Below are positions 30,792 through 43,690 of a stretch of DNA of 64,000 bases, one piece after another. Origin of the DNA: Lunularia cruciata (lineage: Eukaryota; Streptophyta; Marchantiopsida; Lunulariales; Lunulariaceae); contig OX419756.1 of assembly GCA_948567375.1 (NCBI GenBank), positions 63,528,552-63,592,551 of the forward strand, in the 5' to 3' direction. Numbering within the stretch: position 1 is the first letter of the stretch; each line of letters opens with the position of its first letter. Position numbers and translations under genes: made by a program. The notes below the pieces were generated by a model. That model made no database searches, was not told the DNA's origin, and saw nothing but the letters and a program-made list of their open reading frames with translations.

Positions 30792-33700
30792 ATAGGGAAC
30801 TTCCGGTTTTCTTTGGCAAGGATGGAGAAGATGTGGAGGCCTTTGTGAGAGACTTTGAGAGAGCTTGCATAGGAAACAATGAGAGGAGGAAGAATGAGTG
30901 GGCCTCATTGTTACCAGATTTCCTTGAGGATGCAGCACTTATATGGTATGAGTCAGAATACCAAAAGAGAGAGAGAAGAGATGGGCAAGAGGAGCCTTGG
31001 GAGAGTTTGACTTCAACACTCATTGAGAATTTTCTCCCAAATGAGAGTTATGAGAGATTGGTGAGTGAGGTTACCTTTCTCAAACAAGGAGATGGAGAGA
31101 AAGTGAGAGTCTATGTGGAAAGAGTGGAAAAGTTAGAGTCCAGATTTTGCATAGTGTTGAGGAAGGGTGTGGATGATGTGGAGACTACTTTGATTGGCAT
31201 AGGAGCCATGCTCACCAAGAATTTTTTAGGAGGATTGAGACCACAAATAAGAAGCAAGGTGAGATATGAGAAACCTTCTTCCAAGGTTGAAGCTATCAAG
31301 ATTGCAATTCGTATGGAGGAGAGTTTGGAAGTGGATGAGAGTGATTTCGTGGTGAAGGAGGTTGTGCATCCTTCTCAAGGTTACAAGTATGGTGGAACTT
31401 CTGATACTTTAGTGGCAAGGGTTGCACCACAAGTAGTAGTTGCTCCAGTTCTTGCACCTCCACCAAAGGATCCACTTCAAACCATCACAGAACAACTTGC
31501 GGATCTCAAGATCAATGTGGTGCAATTATGGGAGAAGAGAGAGGTGGATCAGAATGCAAGGAGAGGGCCTAGGAGTTATAGAAACTATCCATATAGAGGA
31601 GGCCAACCAGCCAACAATTTCAATGATAGAAATTGTTTTGGTTGTGGAGGAAGTGGCCATATCTAAAGGAATTGCCCAAATTCCACTTACCATGGAGGAA
31701 GGGGTTATGAGAGAGCCAATAGAGGGAAAGAGGGAGGTAGTGAAACCAAGTAGCTCCTCATCTAAACAAAGGTAAGGAGATAGCATCCATAGATGTGGTT
31801 GAGAGCAAGTATGAGAAGAGAGAGTGCTCAAACTCCAAGAGTCTTAATTTGGAGCTTTTGGCACAAGGGAAGAAGAGAGCTTGTTTTGCAGAGGATGTTC
31901 ACTCTTCTCAAGGATTTACTCCAAGCAAGGATACTCCTATTTCTACTAGGAGCACTTGCACCTCAACAACTCTAAGGAAGAAGTTAGGGATGGGAGATTT
32001 CTTGATTTCAAAGCAAAAATGGAACTACATAGTGTTGGAGGATGTTGGTAGTCACTAGGCTAACATCACAATGGGCCAATTGATTGCTTTGAACCCTACC
32101 TTGAGAAAGGAGCTTAGAGGTGGTTTGTGTTCTACAAGGAGCAAGAGGAAGAAGAAGGTAAAATCTCCAATATCAATGGGGGTGGTGGATGCCAAGCCAG
32201 CACCATGGGAGGCTTGTGAATATGGCTCCAAGATTGATGTGAGAGTGAATGGTCACAACATCAAGGATGCATTGGTTGATGGAGGATCAGTAGTGAATGC
32301 CATGTTAGAAAGGTTGTTAAAGAAGGTGGGTATGATTCTCTCAAGACCTTCACCATCTGTGGTGAGCATGGCAAACAAGCAACAAGTAAGACCAATAGGG
32401 GTGATGGATAAAGTGCTAGTTTCAGTTATGGGAGTTCAAAATCTCATGACTTTCCAAGTCTTGAAGGATTCAAGCTATGACTTACTTCTTGGGAGGCCAT
32501 GGTTGAGATCAGCACGCACAACTGATCAATGGCACAAAGGGTACTTGAGGATTGGGCCATCAAACCATAGAGTCACAGTTCTTATGACTAATACCACCAA
32601 CACTTCACATTCAAATACACCATCTTTTGATTATTGGGAATCAGATTCTGAAGAAGGAGCTTCAAGTGTGGACACAAGCATGGAAGAGGAGACTTCCACA
32701 GAGGAGGATGAATCTAAATCTGATTCAGATGTGTATCCTTTGTGTGTTATGGATTTTGCACCTAAGCAAGAGGTTTTGAAGGACCCAGATAAATCACCAT
32801 TGACACTTGAGGAGGTAGAGAGAAGGTTAGCTACCCTCAAGTATGGTCCAAATGTTACCAAGGAGGAGAAGGTGAGATTTGAGGAGATTTTCTGCAAGTT
32901 CATCCATGTGTTTGCTTTCAGTTACAAGGATTTGAAGGAAGTCACCTTGGAGGAGCACAAGAGGTGGAGTCACATGCAAGACCAATCCGCCAAAAGCAAC
33001 ATTGCATTAGCCCACCAATATCTTTGGTTGTGTAGGAGGAGATTGATAAGCTCAAGGAAGCCGGATTTAATTTTGAGGTGGAGAATTCAGAATGGGTGCC
33101 TCCAATTGCATTGTGAAGAAAAAGAATGGCAAGCTTCGGGTATGTGTGGATTACAAGAAGCTCAATGTTGTTACCAAGAAAGACTACTACCAATTGTCAT
33201 TCATTGATGAGATCTTGGAAGAGGTTGCAAGTCATGAGAGGTACAATTTTGGAGATGGTTATAGTGGATATAACCAAATCAAGATTGCACTAGAGCATCA
33301 ACAACTCACCACATTCACCACACCTTGGGGAACTTACGCTTTCAAAGTCATGCCTTTTGGGCTTTGCAATGCTCCAAACACATTCCAATGGTTCATGAAC
33401 AAGGTATTTGAACCTTTCATTGGGAAATCTGTGTGAGACTTTTGATGACTTTTGTGTCTATGGGAGCAAGGAGGAGCACTTTGAGCACCTAATCAAGGTC
33501 TTGCAACACTTGGATGAGGCAAATGCATCACTCAACCCAGAGAAGTGCATTTTTGGATGTGAAGAAGGTCTACTTTTGGGGCACATCATCTCCAAGGATG
33601 GAATAGCAATTGATCCCGAGAAGGTGAGGAAAATCTCAAACCTTCCTATGCCTTCAAGCTTGACAAAGTGATGCCAATTCTTGGAGATGGTTGGATACTA

Positions 33701-35593
33701 TAGGAGGTTCATCTTCTCATTTTCCAACAAGGCTTATGCATTGACCATATACATGAAGAAGGGTGTCAATTACATGGTGATTTTGGAGGACAAGGAGGCT
33801 CTCAAAGCTTTTGAGGAGCTCAAGTAGTCCCTTGTTGTAGCTCCAATTCTTGCTAAACTTGATTGGAGTAAGCCCTTCATCCTCTACGCTGATGCTTCTA
33901 ATGTAGCTATAGGATGTACTCTTAGTCAATTAGACCAAGATGGGCATGATCATCCAATAGCTTATGCTAGTAGGCAGTTGGTTTCAGCAGAAAAGAACTA
34001 CTCTGTCACTGAGAGAGAAGGGTTGGCAATGATCTTTGGTCTCAAGAAGTTTAGACGCTACTTGATTGGAGGGAAAGCCACCATTGTCATAGATCACAAG
34101 GCTTTGAAGTACATCTTCAATAAGCCTAATTTTGAAGGGAGACTAGCAAGGTGGATAATACTCTTTCCTGAGTACGACTACACCATTGAGGATAGCCCAG
34201 GAAAGAAACATGCAAATGTTGATTTTTTATCTAGAGCCTATGATCAGGATGGAGATGAGCCAGTGGATCATTCCTTCTTGGATGAGGAGCTCATGAAAAT
34301 CTCAGACACTCAAGAGGTTCCAATGGAGTACAAGGAGATTGTGGATTTTGTGACAAGAAGTAACTATCCAAAATGGATGCAAGCTAGGGAGAGGAAGGCC
34401 CTTGTAGCAAGATCTAGACCTTATACAATGGTGGAGGATATTCTTTTTCACCAAGGAGCAGATGGTCTACTTAGAAGAGCAGTGGGTAAGGAAGAGTCTA
34501 TCTCACTCATAAAGGAGTTTCATGAAGGTTTAGTGTGTGGAGGACACTTTGCAAGAAAGGTGACTGCCTTCAAGATTCTAGATGCAGGTTACCATTGGAG
34601 AGATATTTTCAAGGATTATCTTGATTATTGCAAAACTTGTCATGTTTGTCAAGCTTTTGCTAGAAAGTCTACATCCACTCCACCACTTAGATCAATTCCA
34701 TTGCTAGGACCTTTTGAGAAGTGGGGAATTAATTTTGTAGGTCCTTTGAATAGAACCCCAAGGAACAATTGGTACATTGTGGTAGTTATTGATTACCTTA
34801 CCAAGTGGGTTGAGGCTAGACCATTGAGGGACAAGAATGAAGATGAAGTGGGTAGATTTCTTTATGAACGCATTATCACTAGGTTTGGATGCCCTTTGGA
34901 GTTGGCTTCTGATAGAGGAGGAGAGTTTACAAGAAGCATTACTACAACCATGCTACAACATTTCTCTATCACACATAGAGTAAATACATCCTATAAGCCT
35001 AATTCTAACGGCTTGGCAGAGAGAACTAATCAGACCTTGTGCATGATGCTAGCCAAAGATGCAGAAATGGAGGAGGCTAAACATCATTGGGATAAGAGGA
35101 TTCATGCAGTTTTGTGGTAGTATAGGACAACCATGAAGACTTCCACTAGATATTCTCCATTTCAGTTGGTTTATGGTATTGAGTCGACCCTACCTATTCA
35201 CTTTGATCTTCCTACCTTCCAAAGCATTCATAGGAGATTGAAGAAAGCACAAGGAGGTGATGCAGAGAAGTCAAGGAAGGATAACTCATGGAGTTGGAAG
35301 AGGCAAGGGCAGTTGCTATGGTTTGAGTGGAGCAAGCCCAAAAGAAACAAAAGGAGAGCTATGACAAGAGGCAAGGCAAGAAGAAGGTGGAGCCTTTCAA
35401 AGAAGGTAATTGGGTAATGTTGTTTGATTCCATTCGATTCAAGAGAGTGCAAAAGAAGTTTTTGCCTAAGTACTTTGGACCTTTCATAGTGGAGAAGGTG
35501 TGGAGAAATTACACCTATGATCTCAAGAAGTTGGGAGGAAGACACTTTGATAGGATTAACCATGATAAGTTGAAGATGTACCAGAGAAGGTAG
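30792..35593 (+). pseudogene. B2 gag-pol polyprotein, heavily mutated
   Basis: Colinear with B1 14173-18999. The start ATG is ATA (30792-30794) and a base is lost a few codons later. Stops include TAA 31664-31666 inside the zinc knuckle, TAG 32056-32058, TAG near 33032, TAG near 33826 and TAG 35118-35120. Frameshifts lie near 31745-31765, 32963, 33110, 33430 and 35283. Longest open parts are Gag 30833-31666, protease with VDGGSVVNAM (32071-32960) and RNase H to integrase core (33978-35120, with NFVGP where B1 has DFVGP: the first catalytic Asp is lost). The bases before the RT DDF box are altered by a small deletion near 33430. Not functional. Confidence 0.9.
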
Positions 35594-35641
35594 AGAGACC
35601 TTCACTTTGAGAACAAAGTGAAAAGTTAGTCCGGGGGTAAA

Positions 35642-36331
35642 TGTAACACCCATTTGTGCATGTGTGTGGTATTGTGATATTTAGCTTGGTATTACAAGTA
35701 CTTAAGAGATATTATTTATATAGAGATAAAGGATGGTTCTATATTAGTCATGGTTAACTAAAGTTAGTCATAGCTAAGATAGAGAGGACCTTACTTTAGA
35801 GGAAGTAGAAAAAATGAGCACCACTATTTTGGATTCTAGTGTGTTGACTTGGTATTATTCCTAGGTGTTTGGCTTTGAAAAAGAGTTGAGAACTCTTGGG
35901 TTCACAAGCCTTTTTGTTTTGGATTTTTCTTTAGTCCAAGGATAGCCCATGTGAAGGAATCTTTGACTTAGTGTTTGGGTCAAGATAAGACCACATGCTT
36001 AGGGGAATATGCCCATATGAATGGATATTCCTTTCTACTTTTTGACTTTACTTGACTTTTAGTCTAGTAACTTGAGTACTATGGTAATTAGTAACTTTGG
36101 TGTGTAAGTATTTCACAAGTATATAAACAAGAGATGAGGAGGTACTCATCATCCTTTCATTTGCAACTATCTCTCTCTCATTGAGTTCTCTAGTGAGAAA
36201 TGTCTTGAGTCTTGGAGTGTTAGCCTTGGAAGAGTATGATGGAGTTGGGGTTCCTTGCCTTCTTAGTCTATGGTGTGCTACCATAATAGCCAATAGAGGT
36301 TCATCCTGAGTGAAAGATAGGCCGGCTCACA
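35642..36331 (+). repeat. B2 3' LTR (690 bp)
   Basis: TGTAACACCC to GGCTCACA. Includes the ACCACATGCTTAG segment missing from B1, and a TATATAAA box near 36121. Preceded by the same hairpin and CCGGGGGTAAA tract as in B1. Confidence 0.93.
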
Positions 36332-37268
36332 GGTCCCAATAGGACTCTACCTTATAACCATTTGTTGTTTGTGGAGCAAAGAATGAATTTTGGATCTCCA
36401 CCGTCTCTTCTGTAGCATCACACTTTTGATAGAAGGTGATCCTCATCGGTTCTCCTACTTCCTTCCCCAACACTAACCTCCAATCCGAGTCAGTCTATCG
36501 AGCCGGATTTCCTCTCTTCCCCTTGACTTTGGGGCCTTCTTCACAATTACTGGCAGCTATCTCTACCATGACTCTTGGGAAACTGAAATTCTAGTTCCAT
36601 GCTAAAAAGGTAATACAAAGTCTGTTCAAGACTTTGATTCTTGCTACGTCTTACCTACAAATTGCAAAACTTTGCACTGCTAGAGCATTCGTGACCTTCT
36701 TCGCTATGATCTGCTCTCTTGTTCTTTGGCACTAAAAGACTATTCCTTCTCCTAAATGAGACACTTTAACCTCTTGTGGATTTTGGAAAATTGCACTCTC
36801 AATTGGCTTCAGGACATGCATTACTATAGGACGACTACTCAAAGGGATTGGTAATTTACTTGACATATTCAACTTGTCCTTGTGCAATTGCAATTTTATA
36901 TTACCTCAAATTGCAGTCATTCTCCAATCCATTTCAAAATCGACTTCCCCTCTTTTGTGTGTTGCTATCTTGTCACTCAAGACATGCTTCTTCTACCTCC
37001 ACTGTTTCTTGAAGTGTACTTTCTTTCCACATAGCAAGGTTGTTAGATGGTCTTTGTATCGGCCTTTGCTTCTCAATCCAAAGACGATGCTCTTCGGACT
37101 TCTTCCTTTGTACCCCTTTCCTGAGTACCTCCATCATCGGATCTGACTTCTTTTGATTTCTTCCGAAGTCACTTCCGTCCATTCCTTCTTTTTCAATTCA
37201 ACTTTCTTTGCTGACTTCTTCTCCCAAATACTAATTAACAGAAAAAAACAAAAAATGTGGGCACCACA
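36332..37268 (-). repeat. Diverged family A-like LTR fragment
   Basis: Reads leftward from TGTGGTGCCCACA at 37268. It matches the long form patchily (for example CCAATCCGAGTC and GAGCCGGATTTCCTCTCTTCC near 36480-36515, GTTCCATGC near 36593), with many substitutions and indels. It probably represents an older or distinct subfamily. It is cut at 36331 by the B2 LTR, so about three quarters of the LTR is missing. Confidence 0.68.
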
Positions 37269-38600
37269 TCTATGTATGACTTATGTGTGAGTTGTGCTTC
37301 TATAGTGTATGATGTTAACAGTGATGTATGTTGTGTATTGATGTATATACACACGACAAAGACAACACAAACACTAATGGAAGAAGAGTGTCAACACTTT
37401 CTTTGCACGATTCATTGATTGTCTCAAAGGAATTTTGAAGAACACTTTGAAGGTGTTGAGCCTAAGTCTTCTACTAAGGTTGAAGTCGACATACTCAAAG
37501 AAGAATTGTCAAGGAAGACCCTATTGTGAACTTGACTAACTGAAACCCCTGGGCTGACAACACGGTGTTGATACAAATCAGTCCCTTGGTTCCATCAAGT
37601 TCAAACTTACCCTAGCCGATCCCACCAAGTTGAACAATGACTTTGTTACCTATCACCCGACATGCCTATCAAAAATACAAGGGGATAGAACAAGACAAAG
37701 ACTCCAATGAATTCATTGAAGAATTTGAAGTCATCTTTCCGAACAAAGCCTCCATCATTTGGCAGATCCAATGTATGGTGCACCGCATGTGGCAAGTCAG
37801 GCCATGCAAGCACGGAATGCAATACTTGTAATGCATTTCCGATGCAGTAGATTGATTGGGTTCCAAGATGGAATCAAGAAGAGGAAGAGGAGGCAATGTA
37901 CCAAACCCAAGAGGTACTACCTTAAGCAAGCACATTGTACCAAGGTCCAAGGTACGGACCAAGGGAGTATAACTCCAATGCTGCACCACAAAGACCACTA
38001 ATGAGCAACCAAAATCAACCTCAGAATGTTGCACCTGGAGCATGTTACAATTGTGGCTTGATAAAACATTGGTCATCCAATTGTCCAAAGCTAAGTTGGA
38101 AAGTTGGGTATGTTCCCTTGTGTGGGAATTGTAAATGCCCTCATCTCCCAAACCCAAAGTTGCTTGTATAATATGTATGGACCCCAGCTGAGCGTGTTGC
38201 GCTTCAAACAAAGAGTGACAATAATATCAATTGTATAACACTTGAGGAGGAGAGACCTCAACAAGGGAGTCTGGCCTTAGAAGGAGAATGGCCGGACCTC
38301 AAAAATTTTGATGGTTGAGATGCATGCCAGCAAGAAGAAGCGTGATCCTGAGGAACTGAGTATGACCTCATTGTCTTCACAAAAAGCAAAGAAATTGCAC
38401 CCAAAGTCAATCCTTTCTGCCAAGGAGGAAAAGATCCATGCAAAAGTCAGAGCTAAAGCCTTGCAGAAAGAGCTCAACGAAGTGGTACTCAGAATTGGAG
38501 AATTGAGTTTGGAGGAAGAGATGAAGACAAAGCCTCCAATTTTTCCGGTAGACATCATATCCAAAGTAAAGAATTTGATACAAGCAGAGGTGGGCCAACC
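37269..38600 (+). pseudogene. A4 Gag (internally deleted)
   Basis: The first 80 bases (37269-37350) match nothing I recognise. From there the sequence is family A gag: THAYQKYKGIEQDKD-type capsid block near 37640-37735, then a deletion at about 37743 that joins capsid directly to the first zinc knuckle (CTACGKSGHASTEC, 37782-37823). A second intact knuckle CYNCGLIKHWSSNC lies near 38043-38084, showing that the Tyr in A1 is a mutation, and the third is collapsed to CGNCKCPH. The Lys/Ala-rich helix (KAKKLHPKSI...) follows from 38385. Frames change several times. Confidence 0.82.
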
Positions 38601-40789
38601 CAAGGAACCTCAAGTTAAGACCACTAGTACTCCTATCACCATCTTGAAGCGCCGCAATGTCAAATTTGAATGTGGAGAGACTTTGAACCCAACACCAAAG
38701 GCAAAGACAATGGAATTAAGGGGAGTACCCCAATATGATATTATAGCAGATTTGGCCGCCACAAATGCAAACCTCACATTTAAAGAATTATGGGAAGACA
38801 ATAAGCTATACAAGAGGCAGCTAAATTCTGCCCTCAAGAAAGTAAGGGCAGTGTCTAAGAAAGACGTGCCTGCCATATATTGTATTGAACAAGAGGATCT
38901 GGGATCTCTTGAGGTTGATGCGGAGATTGCAGGGTGCATGATCACATTGATACCCATTGATATGAGTTCCGGTGTGAATGTCATGACTGAAGATACTGCA
39001 AATTGACTGGGGTATCATACGTTTGAGCCAACACTCTGAGTGTTGAAATTTGCAGACCAAACCAAGAGACTTCCATTGGGTGGGGTGCCCTTCAAGTTGA
39101 ATTATATTGTGTTGCAATCAGTGACCAAAATTGGTTACCCATTGTTGATTGGAAGACCTTGGTTGTATAGTGCCCAAGTTGTGGTGGATTAGCACGAGTA
39201 GAAGCTGCGGTTCAACGACATTTTGCCCAAAGATCAGAAGCTAGTACCTGTGAGTTGGACAAAGGTTTTCCCCATCTCGGGGAAACAAGTTTGTCAGAAG
39301 ACAAGGATGAATCCAAAGACACCTTGTCTTTGTCCTTAGAAGACTCTAAAGACAAAGTCCAAGTCAATTACTTGGAATTTTACGAGATGGATGTAGAAGA
39401 TGAAGGCTCATATGACCTTGCCTCAGGTGAACATGACTTGGAGGAAGGGGATTTGATGGCAGCTCGGCTTAGATTGTGCTAAGTAAGTCACATCAAAGGA
39501 GTCATCAACCCCGACAACTGTCAAGATGTTGTCTTGACCAAAGGAAAAAATTTGAAAATTTTGAAGATAGTCACTTTGGAGGAGTTGGCTGGATACACTA
39601 CCATGTTTATAGAATTCTAAGATGTATTTGCCTGGTCTATTGATTGAATGCCGGGTATTCCATGAGAATTTGGAGAACACCGGATTGATTTGGTTGAAGG
39701 TGCAATTCCGGTTTGGCAAAGACAATACCGCCTGAACCCAAAGTACTCACTTTTGGTGGAAGATGAAATCAACAAGTACTTGGGAGCCAAAATAACCTTT
39801 CCTATCTTAAGCAGTGAATAGGTCTCACCCATTGTCATTGTCCCAAAGAAAAATACAAGGAAGATTTGAGTGTGCAAAGGTTTCCGCAAGTTAAATGCAG
39901 TCACAAGGAAGGATCATCATCCCTTGCCTTTTATCGGTACAATTTTGGACCAAGTAACTGGTCATCATTGTTAGAGTTTTCTTGATGGATTTTTAAGGTA
40001 CAATCAAGTGTCCATCCAAGAAGAGGACAAAGATAAATTCAATCTTTGCTTTTGCTTACAATCAAATGCACATTGGGTTGTGTAATGCTCTTGCTACTTT
40101 CCAATGGATGATGAATTCAATCTTCAAGGATTTCCTGTGCAAATTTGTGGAAGTCTTCATTGATGATTTTTGTGTGTTTGGGCAAAGAGATGTACATTTA
40201 GATTACCTTCACTAAACTTTTGAAAGTTGTTTTGCTGGTTTGTCATTACGCTTGGAGAAATGCTTCTTTGCAATGAAGGAGGGAATTCTTTTGAGGCATT
40301 GGGTGTCAAGCCAAGGTATTGAAGTCAATGTCGAGAAGGTTAAAGTAATCTTAGCTTTGGAGTCTCCGAAGAACATTTAGGATATGCAAGCCTTCTTGGG
40401 ACATGTCAAATACTACAAACGCTTTGTTTCAAACTATGCAGTGCTTGCTGCACCCCTTACAAAGCTTCTAAAGAAATCCAAAGACTACTTGTGAGAAGCA
40501 AGTCAAGAAGAAGCTTTCTAGGTATTGAAAAAGAAACTGGTTGAAGCACCAGTCATGAGGGCCCCAAATTGGGACGCTCTTTTCATGTATATGTGGATAC
40601 TTCATCCATGGCAATTGGAGTAGTCTTGAGTCAGAAGGATGACAAGAAGAAAGATTAATCCATCTATTACACTAGCCAACAACTTTCAGTTTCAAAAAAG
40701 AACTATTCAATGACTGAAAGAGAAGCACTTGGAATGGTGTATGCCTGCAAAAAATTTCACCACTACCTGCTGGGAAACGAGTTTGTCTT
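38601..40789 (+). pseudogene. A4 protease, RT and partial RNase H
   Basis: Follows A4 gag. Protease motif IPIDMSSGVNVM near 38955-38990 (the Gly after Asp-x is Ser), with TGA just after. RT blocks are seen from 39640 (AWSID, PLPFIGTIL), with the catalytic FIDDFCVFG near 40155-40182 intact at residue level, but there are many stops (for example near 39645, 39822, 40216 and 40378). RNase H runs from about 40440 (KLLKKSKDYL, YVDTSSMAIGVVLSQ, YSMTEREAL) and breaks off at 40789 in the FVF(Y)VD block, where LTR sequence begins. No integrase. Confidence 0.83.
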
Positions 40790-41903
40790 CTAGAAGATAA
40801 AATCATGATTAAATTAGACTTAGTGAAGTTGGAGATAGATAAACTTTGGAAAGATGTGAGAGCAAAATCTGAAGTAGATGATGTAGGAGTATAGATATCT
40901 TTGGAATTACCATCAGAGATGTGAGAGAAGAGTGGGTTGGGAGATAGAGATTTAGAAGGATTAACTATGATAGGAATTGAAGATCAGAGTGAAGAAGTGT
41001 AAGAATTGGTAGCGGAATTAGTAGCTGTGAAACCAGAGGATAGAGTAGTAAGTGAAGTTACTTTGAGATTGGAAGCTGAGGAAGAAATGGACATCGGATC
41101 AAAGTAGAAACACGTTTGAGATAAGAAGAGATAGATATGAAGAGATGGTTTGTCATTTTGGATCTACAAGTAGGAAGAGTTGTTAGGAAACAATATAGTT
41201 GTTAGTAACTGTTGTTTGCTTCACTATTTAAGAGTGGCGTTCGTAGTAAAATGTTGTTAATTGCTCATAATTTTTGAGAATAGATAAAGCAAAGTGTTGT
41301 GAAGTAGTGCTCAATGTTTGAGCCTAATTCTGAGTATCCATTCTATGCCTATGTTTGTGAGTGTGTGGAGAATTTCAAAGTGCAAGTCAATGTGTTTTTT
41401 GGATATTGGATTCCATAGCCTTGATCTTCATTCTGTGTGTTTGATCTTGAGTGAAGTGCAATCAGAGCAATGCCTTGACTGATCTGAGAGGAATTGTAGT
41501 GTTGGTACTATTCTGCATTTGTGAATGCAGTGTAAAGTTGATGTGAAGCAATTTTGGTCAAGGAAGTTGTGTCTTTAGTAGAAGGGTGGAACACAATTTT
41601 GAAGTGAAGTTGTTTTGCGGTGAAGTGCCATTTTTGGGAGAGCCTGAATCATCACAATCAAGATTGTTTGGAAAGATTTGATAGAGTTGTGATGAAGGAG
41701 TGCTAATTTATGACAAGACTGCAAATCAGTGCTTGTTACTCTCTTTTGGGTTTAGTTGCTACCTAAGAGATTAAAGATGAAATCTAGAAGTACTACATTG
41801 TGACATTTGACTTCATATTTGACCAATTCTGACCAATATCTTTGTGGGAAGGAACTTTTACTTACCTGGTTACCGCAAAAGTGATATTTTTTGGGTTGTT
41901 ACA
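40790..41903 (+). repeat. Family A LTR, 3' part
   Basis: Starts within the coiled-coil end of the LTR ORF (IMIKLDLVKLEIDKL-type reading) and runs to GGGTTGTTACA at 41903, a one-base variant of the usual end. Includes the TATTTAAG box near 41225 and the shared 3' sequence. Its 5' part is absent; the right side abuts mid-gag sequence of A5. Confidence 0.8.
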
Positions 41904-43690
41904 CTCTGCTCCCTCAAGTTTAACTTTACCATAGCCAATTCCAATGAGCCAGACAATGACTTTGCTACCTATCACCCAACATGCATATCAAAAGTACAAG
42001 GGGATAGAACAAGACAAAGACCCCTACAAATTCATCAAAGAATTTGAAGTCATTTCCTTTGCTAATAAGGAACACGACTCGGTGGATTGCCTGAGAATTT
42101 TCCCAAGTCTACTCCAAAAGAAGGCTTGGAGCTTGTACACCCATGTAACCCAAAAGAGGTTCACACCAGCAGATTGGGCAGACTTGCAAAATGGCTTCCT
42201 GGAATGATTCCAAGAAATTGACTATGATACAAGTGTGTTTGCAGCACTCAATGATTTGGACCAAGGGAAGAAGGAAAAGTCAAGAGATTGCTCTGAGCAA
42301 TTCATGGCCCTCTTGAACGGAGTCCCAAAGCAATCAGGTGTAGTGGGTTACTTTGATGCCCAAGCCATTACCTGGTTCCTGGGTGGACTCTCATCAGAGA
42401 TTTGTATCTTTGCCATGGAGAGGAACGTAACTTCCCTGCACAAAGTACTCAAGCATGCTACTTCCTATGAGGCGGCCCACTCTCACTTTTCTAGCAACCA
42501 AAGAAGTCAAGAGAAGAAAGGAAATAGATCTAGAAGGAGAGCTTCTTGCAGCATATCCCCTTCTTCGGAGGAATTCTCCGTGTCTTCTAGTTCTTCTTTA
42601 AAATCCAAAGAAGAGTCAAAGCCAAGAAGAATACAAAGACACGGAGGGAAGAAACCAGTAAAACCTCTAGCAAAGAATGTAAATAAGGCAGATTAGAAGC
42701 TAGAGACACTAATTAAAGAGTTTGTGGATTTTAAGATTCAGATGATTGGGGCTAAGGACCAAAGAAAGCCTCCAAAATTTGGCAAACAAACATATGGTGC
42801 ATTACATGTGGTAAATCCGGCCATGCTAACATGTAGTGTTTGACTCAAATTGCATTTCTAGTGCAACAAATTGATTGGGTTCCAAGTTGGGACCAAAGTG
42901 AGGAAGATGAGGTTGTGTACCAGACCCAAGAAGTACGGCCTCAAGTGAGCACATCATATCAAGGTTTGAGGTATGGACCACGAGAGTATAAAAATAATGC
43001 TCCCCCACAAAGACCACTTATGGGTGGCCAAAATAGGCTTCAAAATGTTGCATTGGGTGCTTGTTATAATTGTGGCTTGATGGGACATTGATCTCCAAAC
43101 TGTCCGGAGCCAAGATGGGAAATTGGGTATGTTCCACTATGCGGAAATTGTAAGGGATCAGGGCATATTGGAAACCAATGCCCGCAACGACCAAACCCAA
43201 AGCCGCCTGTAAAATATGTACAGATCCTAGTTGAGCATGTTGCTCTCCAAGCAAAGGGGGATACTGATGTAAATTGTATAACAATTGAGGAAGAGAGGCC
43301 TCAAGGAGGGAGCCAGGCTTCAAAAGGAGAATGGCCTATCCTCAAAATTCTGAAGGTTGAGACACGGTAGGGTAAGAAGAAGCGTGATCCTAAAGAAGCG
43401 AGTACTACTTCTTTGTCTTCATAAAAGGCAAGAGGTTGCGCCCAAAAGCTATTCTTTTTGCCAAGGAGGAAAAGATTCTAGCAAAAGCTAAAGCTAAAGC
43501 TTTGCAGAAAGAAATCAAGGAAGAAGTGCTTAAAATGTGGGAGATGAGTTTGAAAGAGGACACAAAGACAAAGCCTCTTGATTTTCCAGCGGATATCAGG
43601 TCCAAATTGAAGGACTTGATCCAAGCCAAATTTGGTCAACCCAAAGAACATCAGGCCAAGGCCATTAGTACTCACAATCACCATCTTGAA
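41904..43690 (+). pseudogene. A5 Gag
   Basis: Starts in mid-capsid (YQKYKGIEQDKDPYKFIKEF near 41980) and is the best-preserved family A capsid region here (41944-42696 in nearly one frame apart from TGA near 42207). Three zinc knuckles can be placed: CITCGKSGHANM with a stop before the last Cys (near 42800), CYNCGLMGH with a stop after His (near 43063), and intact CGNCKGSGHIGNQC (43140-43181). The Lys/Ala-rich helix follows at 43440-43560. Breaks lie near 42696, 43090 and 43430. Upstream coiled coil, PBS and LTR are missing. Confidence 0.85.

Larger units (their letters stand above)
27836..36331 (+). mobile_element. Family B retrotransposon B2, 5'-truncated and decayed
   Basis: Starts within the leader (equivalent to about 13265 of B1) with no 5' LTR or PBS, and keeps the leader ORF, gag-pol and a 690-bp 3' LTR. 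It is interrupted by a short solo LTR (28335-30249) and a 134-bp insert (30489-30622). The left boundary is approximate (within about 15 bases). The right flank is a diverged family A-like LTR. Confidence 0.9.
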
